The notes under the pieces are model-generated. The model saw only the letters and a list, made by a program, of their open reading frames with translations. It was not told where the DNA came from and made no database searches. DNA of 64,000 nucleotides, taken from assembly GCA_023421955.1 (NCBI GenBank), contig JAEZSE010000041.1, forward strand, positions 75,599 through 139,598. Reading direction: 5' to 3'. Positions 24,851 to 34,013 of this stretch are shown one piece after another; position 1 is the stretch's first letter, and each line of letters begins with the position of its first letter. The stretch is from Bacillota bacterium. GTDB lineage: Bacteria; Bacillota; Clostridia; Christensenellales; UMGS416. A program made the position numbers and the translations under genes.

Positions 24851-26650
24851 GTGAAAAACCTGTTTGACAATTTGTCACTGAAAAACAAGGTCTTTTTCTT
24901 CTATGGGCTTGTCATCGTTTTGTCGCTTTTCTTGCTCGGTTTTTTCGCCACCAGTATTTCTGCCGGTGCCATCATTGACAAAGCGGAAAAAAGCTCTTCC
25001 AGAGAGCTTGAGCTTATTGATCGAAATCTCACCACCATGACCAGCAGCTATGAGGACTATATCCGTGTCATTGCATCAGACTACAGGCTTCAGGAGCTAC
25101 TGCTTCGCTATACAAAAAACTCCGGCCAGGCTGACGCCATACTGAAAGTGCAGCAAATCCGGTCCACGATCTCCGACATCATGAGCAACATTGTTTCGCC
25201 GAACACACAGGTGATCTCCACCGCTGTGCTCTCCCAATCCCAGCAGGTGCTGTATTATAACGCGATCTACATCAGCAGGCTTGGCAATGTGTTTAGCAAA
25301 GGCTTTCTGGACAAGGTGATTGAGCAGCAGACGCCTGTTTGGACAGGGCTGTTCCGCCTGGAGTTCAACGACAGGGTGAAACCAGAAAACTCAATCGCCG
25401 TGGCCAAGCTTGTCATCGATAAAAACCTTGGCACCAAGACGGGTATCGTGATCCTGTTCATTAGTGAGAAAAACATCTCCAAGATCTTCCCTGAGCAGAG
25501 GAAGAACTCCCATGACAGTTACTATATCATCGATGGGAATGGTGCGGTGATCTCATCGGCAGACAAGGCAGATCTGAATCAGCCTTTGGATCGCGTGCTT
25601 GGCGTTGATCGGGAGGATTATGATAAGCTGATGGCGCAGGGGCGTGTGATTGCCAGGCAAAACAACAAGGATTACCTATTCTCCATGCAGCGGTCTGATA
25701 AGCTGGGGTGGCGGGTGGTCAGCGCCGTGTCGCTGGAGGAGGTCACCTCGGAAAATGCCAAAATCCAATCGGTGATTCTGATCGTTGGAATCTTATGCCT
25801 TGTGTTTGCGTTTGTGATGTCCTACGTGATCTCCCACACGGTTACAAAACCTGTCCACAAACTGGCTGGCATTATGTCGGCCATCATGGATGGAGATATG
25901 GGTGTTCGGGCAGACACGGAGATCCGTGGGGAACTGGGCACTCTGGCAAACGGCTTCAACGAACTGATGGACAAGATCGAGGGATTGATCCAGGAAGTCC
26001 TGTCTGAGCAGAAGACGCGCCGGGAGTTTGAATTCATGCTGATCCAGTCACAGATCAAGCCCCATTTCCTATATAATTCCCTGGAAACGATCATATCGCT
26101 GAACAAGCTTGGCCGCTATGACGACGCCATCAGCATCGCCAAGTCACTGGCCAATTTCTACCGGTCTTCCCTAAGCAAGGGCGGAGACATGATCAGGATT
26201 GCAGAAGAAGTGAGCATGACATCCAACTATCTGGCGATCCAGAAGATGCGGTATTCCAACTACATGGAATACAGCATCAACATCCAGGATGCAATTAAAG
26301 ACCTGGAAATCCCCAAGCTGACACTCCAGCCGCTGGTGGAAAACAGCATCTATCATGGCCTGAAGCTCAAAGATGGCGTGGGCTGCCTGGAAATCAACGG
26401 GTATTTGTCTGAGGCCGGGGATGTCTGCATTGAGGTGTATGACGACGGCGCCGGCATTCCCGAGGACAAGATCAGCCTGTTGCTGGAAAAGTCTATTTTC
26501 AATGGAAAGAGCGAGGATTTCGGGCTTGCCAGTGTCAATAACCGGATCAAGCTGCTGTATGGAAACAACTATGGCATTCAAATTCAAAGCGAGCTGGGCA
26601 GCTTCACAAAGGTAACGCTGACCATCCCGGCCTCAAAGTTGAAAGGATAA
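24851..26650 (+). CDS. YesM-type sensor histidine kinase (module 1)
   Basis: A kinase of about 599 residues. A first membrane helix (FFFYGLVIVLSLFLLGFF) is followed by an extracytoplasmic double-Cache-like sensor domain of about 270 residues. Then come a second helix (VILIVGILCLVFAFVMSYVI), a HAMP domain, the His_kinase domain with phosphorylated His in QIKPHFLYNSLETI, and an ATP-binding domain (LVENSIYHGLK; DDGAGIP). The start is not sharp: GTG codons at 24839 and 24851 are both possible. Four bases after it begins its regulator, and then a sugar transporter. It presumably detects an extracellular saccharide. Confidence 0.93.
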   Translation: MKNLFDNLSLKNKVFFFYGLVIVLSLFLLGFFATSISAGAIIDKAEKSSSRELELIDRNLTTMTSSYEDYIRVIASDYRLQELLLRYTKNSGQADAILKVQQIRSTISDIMSNIVSPNTQVISTAVLSQSQQVLYYNAIYISRLGNVFSKGFLDKVIEQQTPVWTGLFRLEFNDRVKPENSIAVAKLVIDKNLGTKTGIVILFISEKNISKIFPEQRKNSHDSYYIIDGNGAVISSADKADLNQPLDRVLGVDREDYDKLMAQGRVIARQNNKDYLFSMQRSDKLGWRVVSAVSLEEVTSENAKIQSVILIVGILCLVFAFVMSYVISHTVTKPVHKLAGIMSAIMDGDMGVRADTEIRGELGTLANGFNELMDKIEGLIQEVLSEQKTRREFEFMLIQSQIKPHFLYNSLETIISLNKLGRYDDAISIAKSLANFYRSSLSKGGDMIRIAEEVSMTSNYLAIQKMRYSNYMEYSINIQDAIKDLEIPKLTLQPLVENSIYHGLKLKDGVGCLEINGYLSEAGDVCIEVYDDGAGIPEDKISLLLEKSIFNGKSEDFGLASVNNRIKLLYGNNYGIQIQSELGSFTKVTLTIPASKLKG

Positions 26651-26654
26651 CACC

Positions 26655-28277
26655 ATGCTTAAGCTGATGATCGTGGACGATGAAACCCTGTTCCGCGAAG
26701 CGCTGAAGGTCTCCATCCCTTGGGATACGCTGGGGTATGAGGTGTGCTGCGAGGCGGAAAACGGATTTGACGCGTTGGAGAAGATCGCCGAATACAAGCC
26801 GGATGTCGCGCTCGTTGATATCAACATGCCGGTGATGGATGGCCTGGAGCTTGCCGCGGAGATCAAAGGGAAGGAACTGGACGTCAAAATCATCATCATC
26901 ACGGGCTATGACGAGTTTGCCTACGCCAGGCAGGCCATTGAGGTTGGTGCGGGAAATTACCTGCTAAAACCCATAGAGGAAACCGAGCTGGCAGCAGCGC
27001 TTGCCTCCATTCGGGAGAGGATCCATAAAGAGCGGTCGGCGAGGTTGGAAACAGAAGCATTGGCCCAGCAGGTGAGCGACTACAAGCCAATCCTTCGGGA
27101 AATGCTGCTGAATGACCTGGTGCAGGGCAACCAGCTTCTGGGCAAGGATGAGTTTATTTCGCTGCTCCGCCAGACTGATGTGGACCTGAGCGCCAGATGG
27201 TTTCAGGTGGCTGTGATCGAGGTCAGTCAGAAGGCGGAGGGTGCAAACGGCGACGCTGCCGGGCACCTGTGGTGCTTTGCCGTCTCCAATCTGGCAAAGG
27301 CGCTGCTGGAGGAGTATTGCCCGCTGGAACTCTGTCGTGATATCCATGGCCGGCTGAATGTGTTGTTTTTTTTGGAGCAGGGCGGGGAAGACCTTCAGAT
27401 GGACCTGGCCAACGCTTTGGAGCAGTTGCGTGTGACGGCGTTCCGGTCATTTGGCGTTTCGCTCTCCATTGGGATTGGCAGGCCTTATGATCAGGTGTTG
27501 CAGATGGCCGTATCCCATCAGGAAGCGCTGCTTGCGCTGAGGAACAAATCGGCCGTTGGCAATGACTGCGTAGTTTCCTATGCCCTGGGTTCCGATGAGT
27601 TGACCAGGCAAAGTTTTTTCCCCATCGAGCAGAAAATGCAACTTCATCTGTGCCTGCGGGGCGGCGACACTTCGGAAGCGGAATGCATCATCCGATCTGT
27701 TTTCAACCGGATCCGGTCCCAAAAGACCACCAGAGATGCCGCCAGGCTTGTTTGCATCGAGCTTGCTGCGACGCTGGCGGAGGTTGCCGAAAAGGCAAAC
27801 GCTGAAAAAAACCTGTTCCGTGAGGGGACCAACCTCTTGGAGGAGGCACTGGCCCAGAAGGATTTGGATGAGATGGAGGCTTGGGTCGCCCGGCTGCTGT
27901 CTGCGGTGTCGGGTATCCTCCAGGCTGGTGGCGGCAGGCGGACAAGCAAAATTGTGGAGGAGGCGATTGCCTTCATCCATGAAAATTACATGAAGTATGA
28001 CCTGCGGATCGATACAATCGCCAAAAGTGTCTATGTGAAGTACGGCCATCTGTGTTTCCTGTTCAAGCGGGAGACCGGCAAAACAATCAATGAATACATC
28101 AGCGAGTTTCGGATCAGCAAGGCCAGGGAGCTGATGGACGGAGGCTGCCACTCAATTGCGCTGGTGGCTGCAAAGGTTGGCTATGCGGACGCGAATTATT
28201 TCGGCAAATGCTTCAAAAAATTGGCCGGTCTTTCGCCGGCAAAATATGTTGAGAATTTCATCACTTGTATAAATTGA
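26655..28277 (+). CDS. YesN-type response regulator, AraC output (module 1)
   Basis: A 540-residue regulator. The receiver domain has the phosphorylated Asp in ALVDINMPVMDGL and the Lys in YLLKPIEE. A long linker region of about 290 residues is typical of YesN proteins. The C-terminal AraC helix-turn-helix pair ends with KVGYADANYFGKCFKKLAGL. It is paired with the kinase upstream and directly precedes the binding protein gene at 28411, which it probably activates. Confidence 0.94.
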   Translation: MLKLMIVDDETLFREALKVSIPWDTLGYEVCCEAENGFDALEKIAEYKPDVALVDINMPVMDGLELAAEIKGKELDVKIIIITGYDEFAYARQAIEVGAGNYLLKPIEETELAAALASIRERIHKERSARLETEALAQQVSDYKPILREMLLNDLVQGNQLLGKDEFISLLRQTDVDLSARWFQVAVIEVSQKAEGANGDAAGHLWCFAVSNLAKALLEEYCPLELCRDIHGRLNVLFFLEQGGEDLQMDLANALEQLRVTAFRSFGVSLSIGIGRPYDQVLQMAVSHQEALLALRNKSAVGNDCVVSYALGSDELTRQSFFPIEQKMQLHLCLRGGDTSEAECIIRSVFNRIRSQKTTRDAARLVCIELAATLAEVAEKANAEKNLFREGTNLLEEALAQKDLDEMEAWVARLLSAVSGILQAGGGRRTSKIVEEAIAFIHENYMKYDLRIDTIAKSVYVKYGHLCFLFKRETGKTINEYISEFRISKARELMDGGCHSIALVAAKVGYADANYFGKCFKKLAGLSPAKYVENFITCIN

Positions 28278-28351
28278 CCAATTGGGGATAAAACTCCTTG
28301 TCACCGGATAATATTCTCTTTTCTGCATGCAAGCATGTGAGTACCATACTG

Positions 28352-28365
28352 TTGTAACGTTACAA
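28352..28365. promoter_or_regulatory. LacI-type operator palindrome
   Basis: TTGTAACGTTACAA is a perfect 14-bp palindrome with a central CG, the form bound by LacI/GalR regulators. It lies 45 bases before the start of the binding protein gene. A CATGC-AA-GCATG inverted repeat sits just upstream at 28326-28337. No LacI gene is adjacent; the nearest intact one is at 13832-14887. Confidence 0.6.
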
Positions 28366-28410
28366 TCCCTTCGCATGTCCATCCCGCTAAATCGTGAAGG
28401 AGGTTTTTTC

Positions 28411-29775
28411 ATGCAAAAGCTCTTGAAGCTTGCCACCCTTGCCCTGGCTGTATTGATGGTTGCGGGTCTGGCCGCCTGCACCAGCGCCGCTCCGGTTGTG
28501 ACCAAGGCACCGGAGACGCAGGTTGCCACCGACGCCCCCAAGACGGAAGCGCCCACGGCGGAACCCGCCAAGTCTGTGAAGCTGCGGCTGCTCGTGATCA
28601 GCGCCGACGAAAACCGCCAGAAGATCAACGCCAACTACATCGAAGCCAACATGGCGAAAGCCCTGCCCGGCATCGAGGTTGAGATTGAGCCCGGCGGCGG
28701 CGGCGATGATTTCTACAACAAGGTCAAGACCTACAATGCTTCCGGCGACCTGCCCGATGTGTGGTACAGCGACGCCGTCACAGCCGTGCCGATCATCGGC
28801 GCCGGTAACCAGCTGGACCTCACGCCGTATATCTCCAAGGATGGCTTCATGGCCAAGTATTCCGTGCCGGACGCTCTGAAGTTCAAAGACGGCAAGATCT
28901 ACACGCTGTCTTCCGGCTGCGATACCTACTTCAACCCGAGGATTTTCTACCACAAGGAAATCTTTGCCAAGTACAATCTGCAAGAGCCCAAGACTTTTGA
29001 TGACCTGCTCGCGATCTGCACCAAGCTGAAAAGCGAAGGCGTCAACCCGATCGCCATGGACGGTCTGGCCGGTTGGGGCCCCTGCCTGGGTCTCTTCCAG
29101 CAGATGGTTCAGATTGAAGACCCCCAGGCCGCGCAGGACCTGCTGCAGAACAAGATCGACTTCACCAACCCCGTGATCAAAAACGCCCTCGGCAGGATCC
29201 AGCAACTGGTTAAAGCCGGCGCTTTCCCCGAAGGCATCACAACGCTGGACTACGGCCCGGCCAACGAGATGTTCAACACCAAGAATTCAGCGATGTACTT
29301 CATCTTCACCTGGGAGCTGCCGAACCTGGCCAAGGATCCCGATGTGGACTTCTTCCTGTGGCCCAATGCTTCTGCTGACAACGCGAAGTATGACCCGAAG
29401 AACGTGATGCAGTTCTGGGGCTCGCCTCTGAATGGCTATGCCACCTTCGCGAAGTCCAAGAATCTGGATGCGGCTGTGCAGCTGTGCGAATTCTGCGCCA
29501 TGCAGGACGCCCTTTACTTCAACGACCAGAAGGCGCCCGTCACATTGGACACCGGCTTCAAGCTCACCGACGTCTCGCCGCTGATGCAGAAGAACCTGGA
29601 TGTCTACAACGGCGCCAAGATCAAGATCCCCTCCATTTGGCTGAACTGCATGGACGCCAAGACGGCCACCGAGTTTGGCAAGTGCACCTCCAACCTGCTC
29701 ACCGGCGAATACTCGGTTGATCAGTTTGTCACCGATTTCAATCCGGTCTGGCAGGCGAACACCTGGTTCAAATAA
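28411..29775 (+). CDS. Sugar ABC transporter substrate-binding lipoprotein (module 1)
   Basis: A 454-residue extracellular binding protein of the family 1 solute-binding type (MalE-like). The lipoprotein signal ends at LAAC with Cys23 as the lipid-bearing residue. A Thr/Pro/Ala-rich linker to about residue 52 follows, then the two-lobed binding domain. The ATG has AAGGAGG upstream. A LacI-type operator lies in front and a hairpin with a T tract after it, so it is probably made in excess over the permeases that follow. It feeds the two downstream permeases. No ATPase is encoded nearby. Confidence 0.94.
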   Translation: MQKLLKLATLALAVLMVAGLAACTSAAPVVTKAPETQVATDAPKTEAPTAEPAKSVKLRLLVISADENRQKINANYIEANMAKALPGIEVEIEPGGGGDDFYNKVKTYNASGDLPDVWYSDAVTAVPIIGAGNQLDLTPYISKDGFMAKYSVPDALKFKDGKIYTLSSGCDTYFNPRIFYHKEIFAKYNLQEPKTFDDLLAICTKLKSEGVNPIAMDGLAGWGPCLGLFQQMVQIEDPQAAQDLLQNKIDFTNPVIKNALGRIQQLVKAGAFPEGITTLDYGPANEMFNTKNSAMYFIFTWELPNLAKDPDVDFFLWPNASADNAKYDPKNVMQFWGSPLNGYATFAKSKNLDAAVQLCEFCAMQDALYFNDQKAPVTLDTGFKLTDVSPLMQKNLDVYNGAKIKIPSIWLNCMDAKTATEFGKCTSNLLTGEYSVDQFVTDFNPVWQANTWFK

Positions 29776-29798
29776 TCCTGTAACGGTAACGGATTGCT

Positions 29799-29861
29799 GG
29801 GGCTATCGAAGCGGGTCGCTGTGCAGCAACTGCAAAACGAGCTGCGGGGATAGCCCCTTTT
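29799..29861 (+). terminator. Intercistronic hairpin, possible leaky terminator
   Basis: GGGGCTATC (29799-29807) pairs with GATAGCCCC (29849-29857), with an inner GCAGC/GCTGC stem (29823-29827, 29841-29845), and TTTT follows. Placed between the binding protein and its permeases, it would lower permease expression or stabilise the upstream message. Confidence 0.6.
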
Positions 29862-29894
29862 CCAACCCTGATTCAGGCCATGATGGTGGATATT

Positions 29895-30776
29895 ATGAGG
29901 AAGTTTAATACCAAGCTCTCCATACTTGTGTTTACAGCGCCCGCGCTGCTGCTCTTTACATTGTTTGTGGTTTATCCGGTTTTGCCGGAGATCATCATCA
30001 GCCTTCAAAATAACGACGGCTACAAAAGCCTAGGGTTTGTTGGCCTGGCCAACTATATCAGCGTCTTGAAGTCCGGCTCCTACTGGCGCTCCACCTGGAA
30101 CACGCTGTATATTGTGATCCTGTCCACCTGTGTGGCGCTGCCCTTTTCCCTGTTGCTCGCACTGGTGATCGACCGGCAGTCAAACCGTATGAAGCGGTTT
30201 ATGAAGGCTACCATTATGTTTCCGGCGATCATCTCGGTCACCGTCATCGCGCAGATGTGGGTCGCCATCTATCAGCCGGAATGGGGCCTCGTCAACAGCG
30301 TGCTGAAGGCCGTCGGCCTGGATGGCCTGACGAAAGCCTGGCTATCCAACAAATCAACCGTCGTCACGAGCATAGCCGTGGCGTTCCTGTGGCAATACAT
30401 CGGCATCAATGCCGTCATCTTTTATGCAGGCATACAGTCCATCCCCAAAACCTATTATGAGGCAGCGTTGATCGACGGCGCAGGGTTTTTCCGGTGCAGC
30501 CTGAAAATCACGATTCCGCTGCTGCAAGAGATCATCAAATACCTGCTGGTGGTTTCGGTGCTGGGGTGCATGGCTCAATTCGCCCATGTCAGGATCATGA
30601 CATCTGGCGGCCCCGGAGATTTGTCACATACGGTGGTATATAACATGTACTATACGGCGTTTTCCTCCTCGGACTTTGGCCAGGGGTGCGCCATTGCGGT
30701 GCTGTTCATCATTCAATGCCTGATCATCGCGATGCTGATCAACCGCTTCGTGGCCAAAGACAAGCTGGAATACTAG
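29895..30776 (+). CDS. Sugar ABC transporter permease, MalF-like (module 1)
   Basis: A 293-residue inner-membrane protein with six helices. The cytoplasmic EAA loop reads YYEAALIDGAGFFRCSLKITIPLL, the site that docks the ATPase. It starts at the ATG at 29895 behind GGTGGA, although an ATG at 29880 in frame is possible. It forms a heterodimer with the next gene product to import the sugar captured by the upstream lipoprotein. Confidence 0.93.
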   Translation: MRKFNTKLSILVFTAPALLLFTLFVVYPVLPEIIISLQNNDGYKSLGFVGLANYISVLKSGSYWRSTWNTLYIVILSTCVALPFSLLLALVIDRQSNRMKRFMKATIMFPAIISVTVIAQMWVAIYQPEWGLVNSVLKAVGLDGLTKAWLSNKSTVVTSIAVAFLWQYIGINAVIFYAGIQSIPKTYYEAALIDGAGFFRCSLKITIPLLQEIIKYLLVVSVLGCMAQFAHVRIMTSGGPGDLSHTVVYNMYYTAFSSSDFGQGCAIAVLFIIQCLIIAMLINRFVAKDKLEY

Positions 30777-30793
30777 GCTGTGGGGGGATGAAG

Positions 30794-31624
30794 ATGATTC
30801 AAAAACTGTTCAGATACATACTGAACGCCGCATTTATTATTCTAGGGCTCTCGTTTATCTTCCCGCTGTTCTGGATGCTCAGCCTGTCTTTGAAATCCAA
30901 GGAAGAAGTCTACAACAACGCCTTTGGGCTGCCGCAGGCATGGGCATTTTCCAACTATCCTGATTCGTTGAAGGCTTATGATTTCCCCAAATACTTCACC
31001 AACAGCCTCATCTATTCGGTGGGCACCATCCTCGTCACGGTGCTGCTTGGCAGTATGCTGGCCTATGCCATTGCCAGGATGATGGGCCCAAGGCTCAGCA
31101 AGCTCACGCTCAACTATATCTCGCTCGGGTTGATTGTTCCGGTGCAGGTGGTCATCATCCCGGTGTATATGCTGGTCAAGCAGCTGGGGCTGAAGGGCAC
31201 CCACCTGGGTTTGATCGCGCCATATGCCGCATTTGCGCTGGCCACCTGTGTGCTGATGCTTTATGCCTTCTTCCGGAGCCTGCCGAAGGAGCTGGAGGAG
31301 GCGGCGTGCCTTGACGGGTGCAATGTGTATACCACCTACTTCCGCATCATCCTGCCGATGGTAACGCCCGCAATCGCCACGCAGTGCGTGCTCATCTTCA
31401 TGAACACCTGGAATGAGTTCTTCCTGGCTTTCATCCTTTCGCCGGAGGAAGCTCTGCGGCCGCTCACGGTGGGGCTGCTCAATTTCTTCGTGAGCATCGG
31501 GGTGCGGCATTGGGGCCAGATCGGTGCCACCATGATCATCACCAGCCTGCCCACGATCATCATCTATTTGTTTGGCAATGAGCAGCTGGAGAAGGCGCTG
31601 ACGGCCGGGGCGATCCTGAAGTGA
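30794..31624 (+). CDS. Sugar ABC transporter permease, MalG-like (module 1)
   Basis: A 276-residue membrane protein with six helices. Its EAA loop is ELEEAACLDGCNVYTTYFRI, and the C-terminus FGNEQLEKALTAGAILK is typical of MalG-type subunits. I chose the ATG at 30794, six bases behind GGGGGGATG, over the ATG at 30788. It closes the transport operon; a terminator follows. As no ATPase is present in the operon, a shared MsmX/UgpC-type ATPase is expected elsewhere. Confidence 0.93.
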   Translation: MIQKLFRYILNAAFIILGLSFIFPLFWMLSLSLKSKEEVYNNAFGLPQAWAFSNYPDSLKAYDFPKYFTNSLIYSVGTILVTVLLGSMLAYAIARMMGPRLSKLTLNYISLGLIVPVQVVIIPVYMLVKQLGLKGTHLGLIAPYAAFALATCVLMLYAFFRSLPKELEEAACLDGCNVYTTYFRIILPMVTPAIATQCVLIFMNTWNEFFLAFILSPEEALRPLTVGLLNFFVSIGVRHWGQIGATMIITSLPTIIIYLFGNEQLEKALTAGAILK

Positions 31625-31653
31625 AAATTCATTAACGTTATTGGCGTGTACGC

Positions 31654-31681
31654 AAACCCCGGGAGCAATCCCGGGGTTTTT
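31654..31681 (+). terminator. Rho-independent terminator after module 1 permeases
   Basis: AAACCCCGGGA (31654-31664) and TCCCGGGGTTT (31669-31679) form a perfect 11-bp stem with a GCAA loop, followed by T bases. It separates the transporter from the glycyl radical enzyme gene. Confidence 0.85.
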
Positions 31682-31690
31682 CGTGATATA

Positions 31691-31719
31691 TTTACATCAG
31701 GTGCCGCTGCGCATACAAT
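31691..31719 (+). promoter_or_regulatory. Promoter of the glycyl radical enzyme operon
   Basis: TTTACA (31691-31696) and TACAAT (31714-31719) are 17 bases apart, right after the terminator and 27 bases before the start codon. The radical enzyme is therefore a separate transcription unit. Confidence 0.62.
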
Positions 31720-31745
31720 GAAAAAAACGGCTCCATGGAGTTTCC

Positions 31746-34013
31746 ATGTACGACAAACTTCGAAATCAGATGCGTGAATATTACCTCAGCATGAAAGACC
31801 CGGAGCAAAACCCGGAGTTTGTGCGCGTTCGGAACGCCATCGTGCAGGAGATGGATACCTACGCGGAGCACCACCCCGGTGCTTCGGCGGTCACGCTTAA
31901 AAGCGTGCTGCATGAAACCATTGCCGAGAAGTTTGAACCGGTCATTTTCCCGCAGAGCCCATTTTTCTTCGAAATGGGCATGCGCCCGGCAGCAAACTGG
32001 GGCATCCCCCAGAAGGGCGCGCCGGGGGCATGGCTTCTGGATAAGCGGGTCGATGAAATTGTGTGCTCCTCGCCGCTCTATCGAAACGCGATGAGCTTCG
32101 ACCGCAGGAAGAGCACCGTCGGCTTGATCGGCTGGAACCACATTTTTGACTATGACCACCATTGTCTCGGCTATACAAAGCTTTTTGCCGTGGGTGTGGG
32201 TGGCCTCATCGATGAGATCAATGCGGCGCTGGCGCAAAGCCCCGGCTCAGATCAAGCTGATTTTCTCCTTGCTGCCCGCAGGAGCTGCCTGGCCGTCATC
32301 CGTGTCGCGGAGCGCTTCGCGCAAAAGGCCAACGAATTTCTGGGCACTTTTGAAGATCCGTTTGAACGCAGCAATCTTCTGTTGATTGCGCAGACAGCCG
32401 GGCGGATCCCCAGAGACCCGCCGGAGACATTCTACGAGGCGCTCGCGATGATTTGGTTCATGCGGGAGGCCGCTGCGTCGCTGGAAAATGTCGGCATCTC
32501 TGTGATCGGCCATTTGGACAGGATTGCGCAGCCTTTTTATCGCGATGACATCGCAGCCGGGCGGCTGACGGAAGCGGAAGCCCGAGACCTGCTTGTGCGC
32601 TGGATGATCCCAACCGACATCAAGTTTTTCCTGGACCAGGCCGAATGGCCGGAAACCAGCACCTGCCTGGAGCTTGGCGGCTGTGACGCAGACGGGGTTA
32701 CCATCTTCAACGACGTGACGCGCATGGTCCTGGAGGAGCATGAGAAACACAATCTGGTAAACCCCAAGCTCAACTGCCGCTATTCCATGGCCGCGCCGCG
32801 GGACTATCTTGACCGGATCAGCGGGAGCATCCTGCGCGGGCACAATGTGTATGCGATCATCAATGACGACACGGTTATTCCCTCGCTGGTCCGTGCCGGC
32901 AAGACGGAGCGGGAGGCCAGGCTCTTCGTGAACGGCGGCTGCCAGGAGACAATGGTGGAGGGTGTGGAGCACACCGCCGGGGCATTCTACTATTTCTCAT
33001 TGCCAAGGGTGCTTGACCTGTGCCTCCAGCCGGAGACGGTGCCGGATGAGTTTGCCGGCCCTGGCACCATGGACGCGTTTCCCCGCTTCATTGGGGAAAC
33101 GGCAGACTTTGAAACGTTCTACTCCCTGTTTCTCGATCACCTCAAGCGGGCCATCGCCGTGACGCTGGGCTGGCAGAAAACGTTGGGGGAGCGGTGGAGA
33201 GACGTGCACCCCTGTCCGTTGTTTTCTGCAACTCTGGAGGGGTGCATCCAAAACGGCGCCGATTACACTGCAGGCGGCGCGAAGTACAATCCTGGCACCG
33301 TGGGCATGGTCGGGCTGGCAACGCTGGTGGATTCACTGTATGCCATCAAAACGGCGGTGTTTGATGACCGGCTTGTCTCCTATCCCCAGCTCCTTGAGGC
33401 ATTGCGCTGCAACTGGGAGAATCACGAGCAGCTCCGCCAAAAATTGATCGCCTGCCCCAAGTTTGGCCACGGCGAGGAGGCGGTGGACCGGTTCGCAGCC
33501 GAATTCGTGGGCGAGCTCAACGAGTTCATCGGCACCATCGGCAACGAGCGCGGCGGCAAGTATATGCTCAGCATGTTTGTGTATTACGGACATGAATACT
33601 TCGCGCCGTTTGTCAAGGCCACGCCGGACGGCAGGAGGGCCGGCGATGTGCTCAGCCAGAGCGTTACGCCCAGCCGCCTCCGGCCGGTCAGGAGCGTGAC
33701 CGACACGATCCGCAGCATCGGATGCATCGACTTCAAGCAAGTCTCCGGCATCTCCGTGCTGGATACGCAGATCCCTCTGGGTTCCACATTCACCAAGGAG
33801 ATGATGACCGGCTTGCTGCTTGGTTTTGCCGGGTTTGGCGGGCCGACCATACAGCCTAATGTGGTCTCCATCGAGGAGCTTCTGGACGCAAAGGTAAACC
33901 CGGACCGGCATAAAGACCTCATCGTGCGGATCTGCGGGCTCTCCGTTTATTTCACCTGCCTGTCTGCAAAGGTGCAGGATGAGATCATTGCCCGGAACCT
34001 TTATGGCCAATGA
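31746..34013 (+). CDS. Glycyl radical enzyme of unknown substrate (PFL/dehydratase superfamily)
   Basis: A 755-residue oxygen-sensitive enzyme that uses a backbone glycyl radical to make a catalytic thiyl radical. The predicted radical site is Gly731 in VRICGLSVYF, 24 residues from the end as usual. The active-site loop reads FVNGGCQETMVEG: Cys399 is the thiyl site and Glu401 the base typical of dehydratase- and lyase-type members. Pyruvate formate-lyase instead has two adjacent Cys, so this is not PFL. The middle residue is Gln where glycerol, choline and hydroxyproline enzymes have Val. The activase gene overlaps its end. There are no microcompartment genes. The setting among sugar uptake genes suggests a sugar- or polyol-derived substrate. 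Confidence 0.9.
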   Translation: MYDKLRNQMREYYLSMKDPEQNPEFVRVRNAIVQEMDTYAEHHPGASAVTLKSVLHETIAEKFEPVIFPQSPFFFEMGMRPAANWGIPQKGAPGAWLLDKRVDEIVCSSPLYRNAMSFDRRKSTVGLIGWNHIFDYDHHCLGYTKLFAVGVGGLIDEINAALAQSPGSDQADFLLAARRSCLAVIRVAERFAQKANEFLGTFEDPFERSNLLLIAQTAGRIPRDPPETFYEALAMIWFMREAAASLENVGISVIGHLDRIAQPFYRDDIAAGRLTEAEARDLLVRWMIPTDIKFFLDQAEWPETSTCLELGGCDADGVTIFNDVTRMVLEEHEKHNLVNPKLNCRYSMAAPRDYLDRISGSILRGHNVYAIINDDTVIPSLVRAGKTEREARLFVNGGCQETMVEGVEHTAGAFYYFSLPRVLDLCLQPETVPDEFAGPGTMDAFPRFIGETADFETFYSLFLDHLKRAIAVTLGWQKTLGERWRDVHPCPLFSATLEGCIQNGADYTAGGAKYNPGTVGMVGLATLVDSLYAIKTAVFDDRLVSYPQLLEALRCNWENHEQLRQKLIACPKFGHGEEAVDRFAAEFVGELNEFIGTIGNERGGKYMLSMFVYYGHEYFAPFVKATPDGRRAGDVLSQSVTPSRLRPVRSVTDTIRSIGCIDFKQVSGISVLDTQIPLGSTFTKEMMTGLLLGFAGFGGPTIQPNVVSIEELLDAKVNPDRHKDLIVRICGLSVYFTCLSAKVQDEIIARNLYGQ

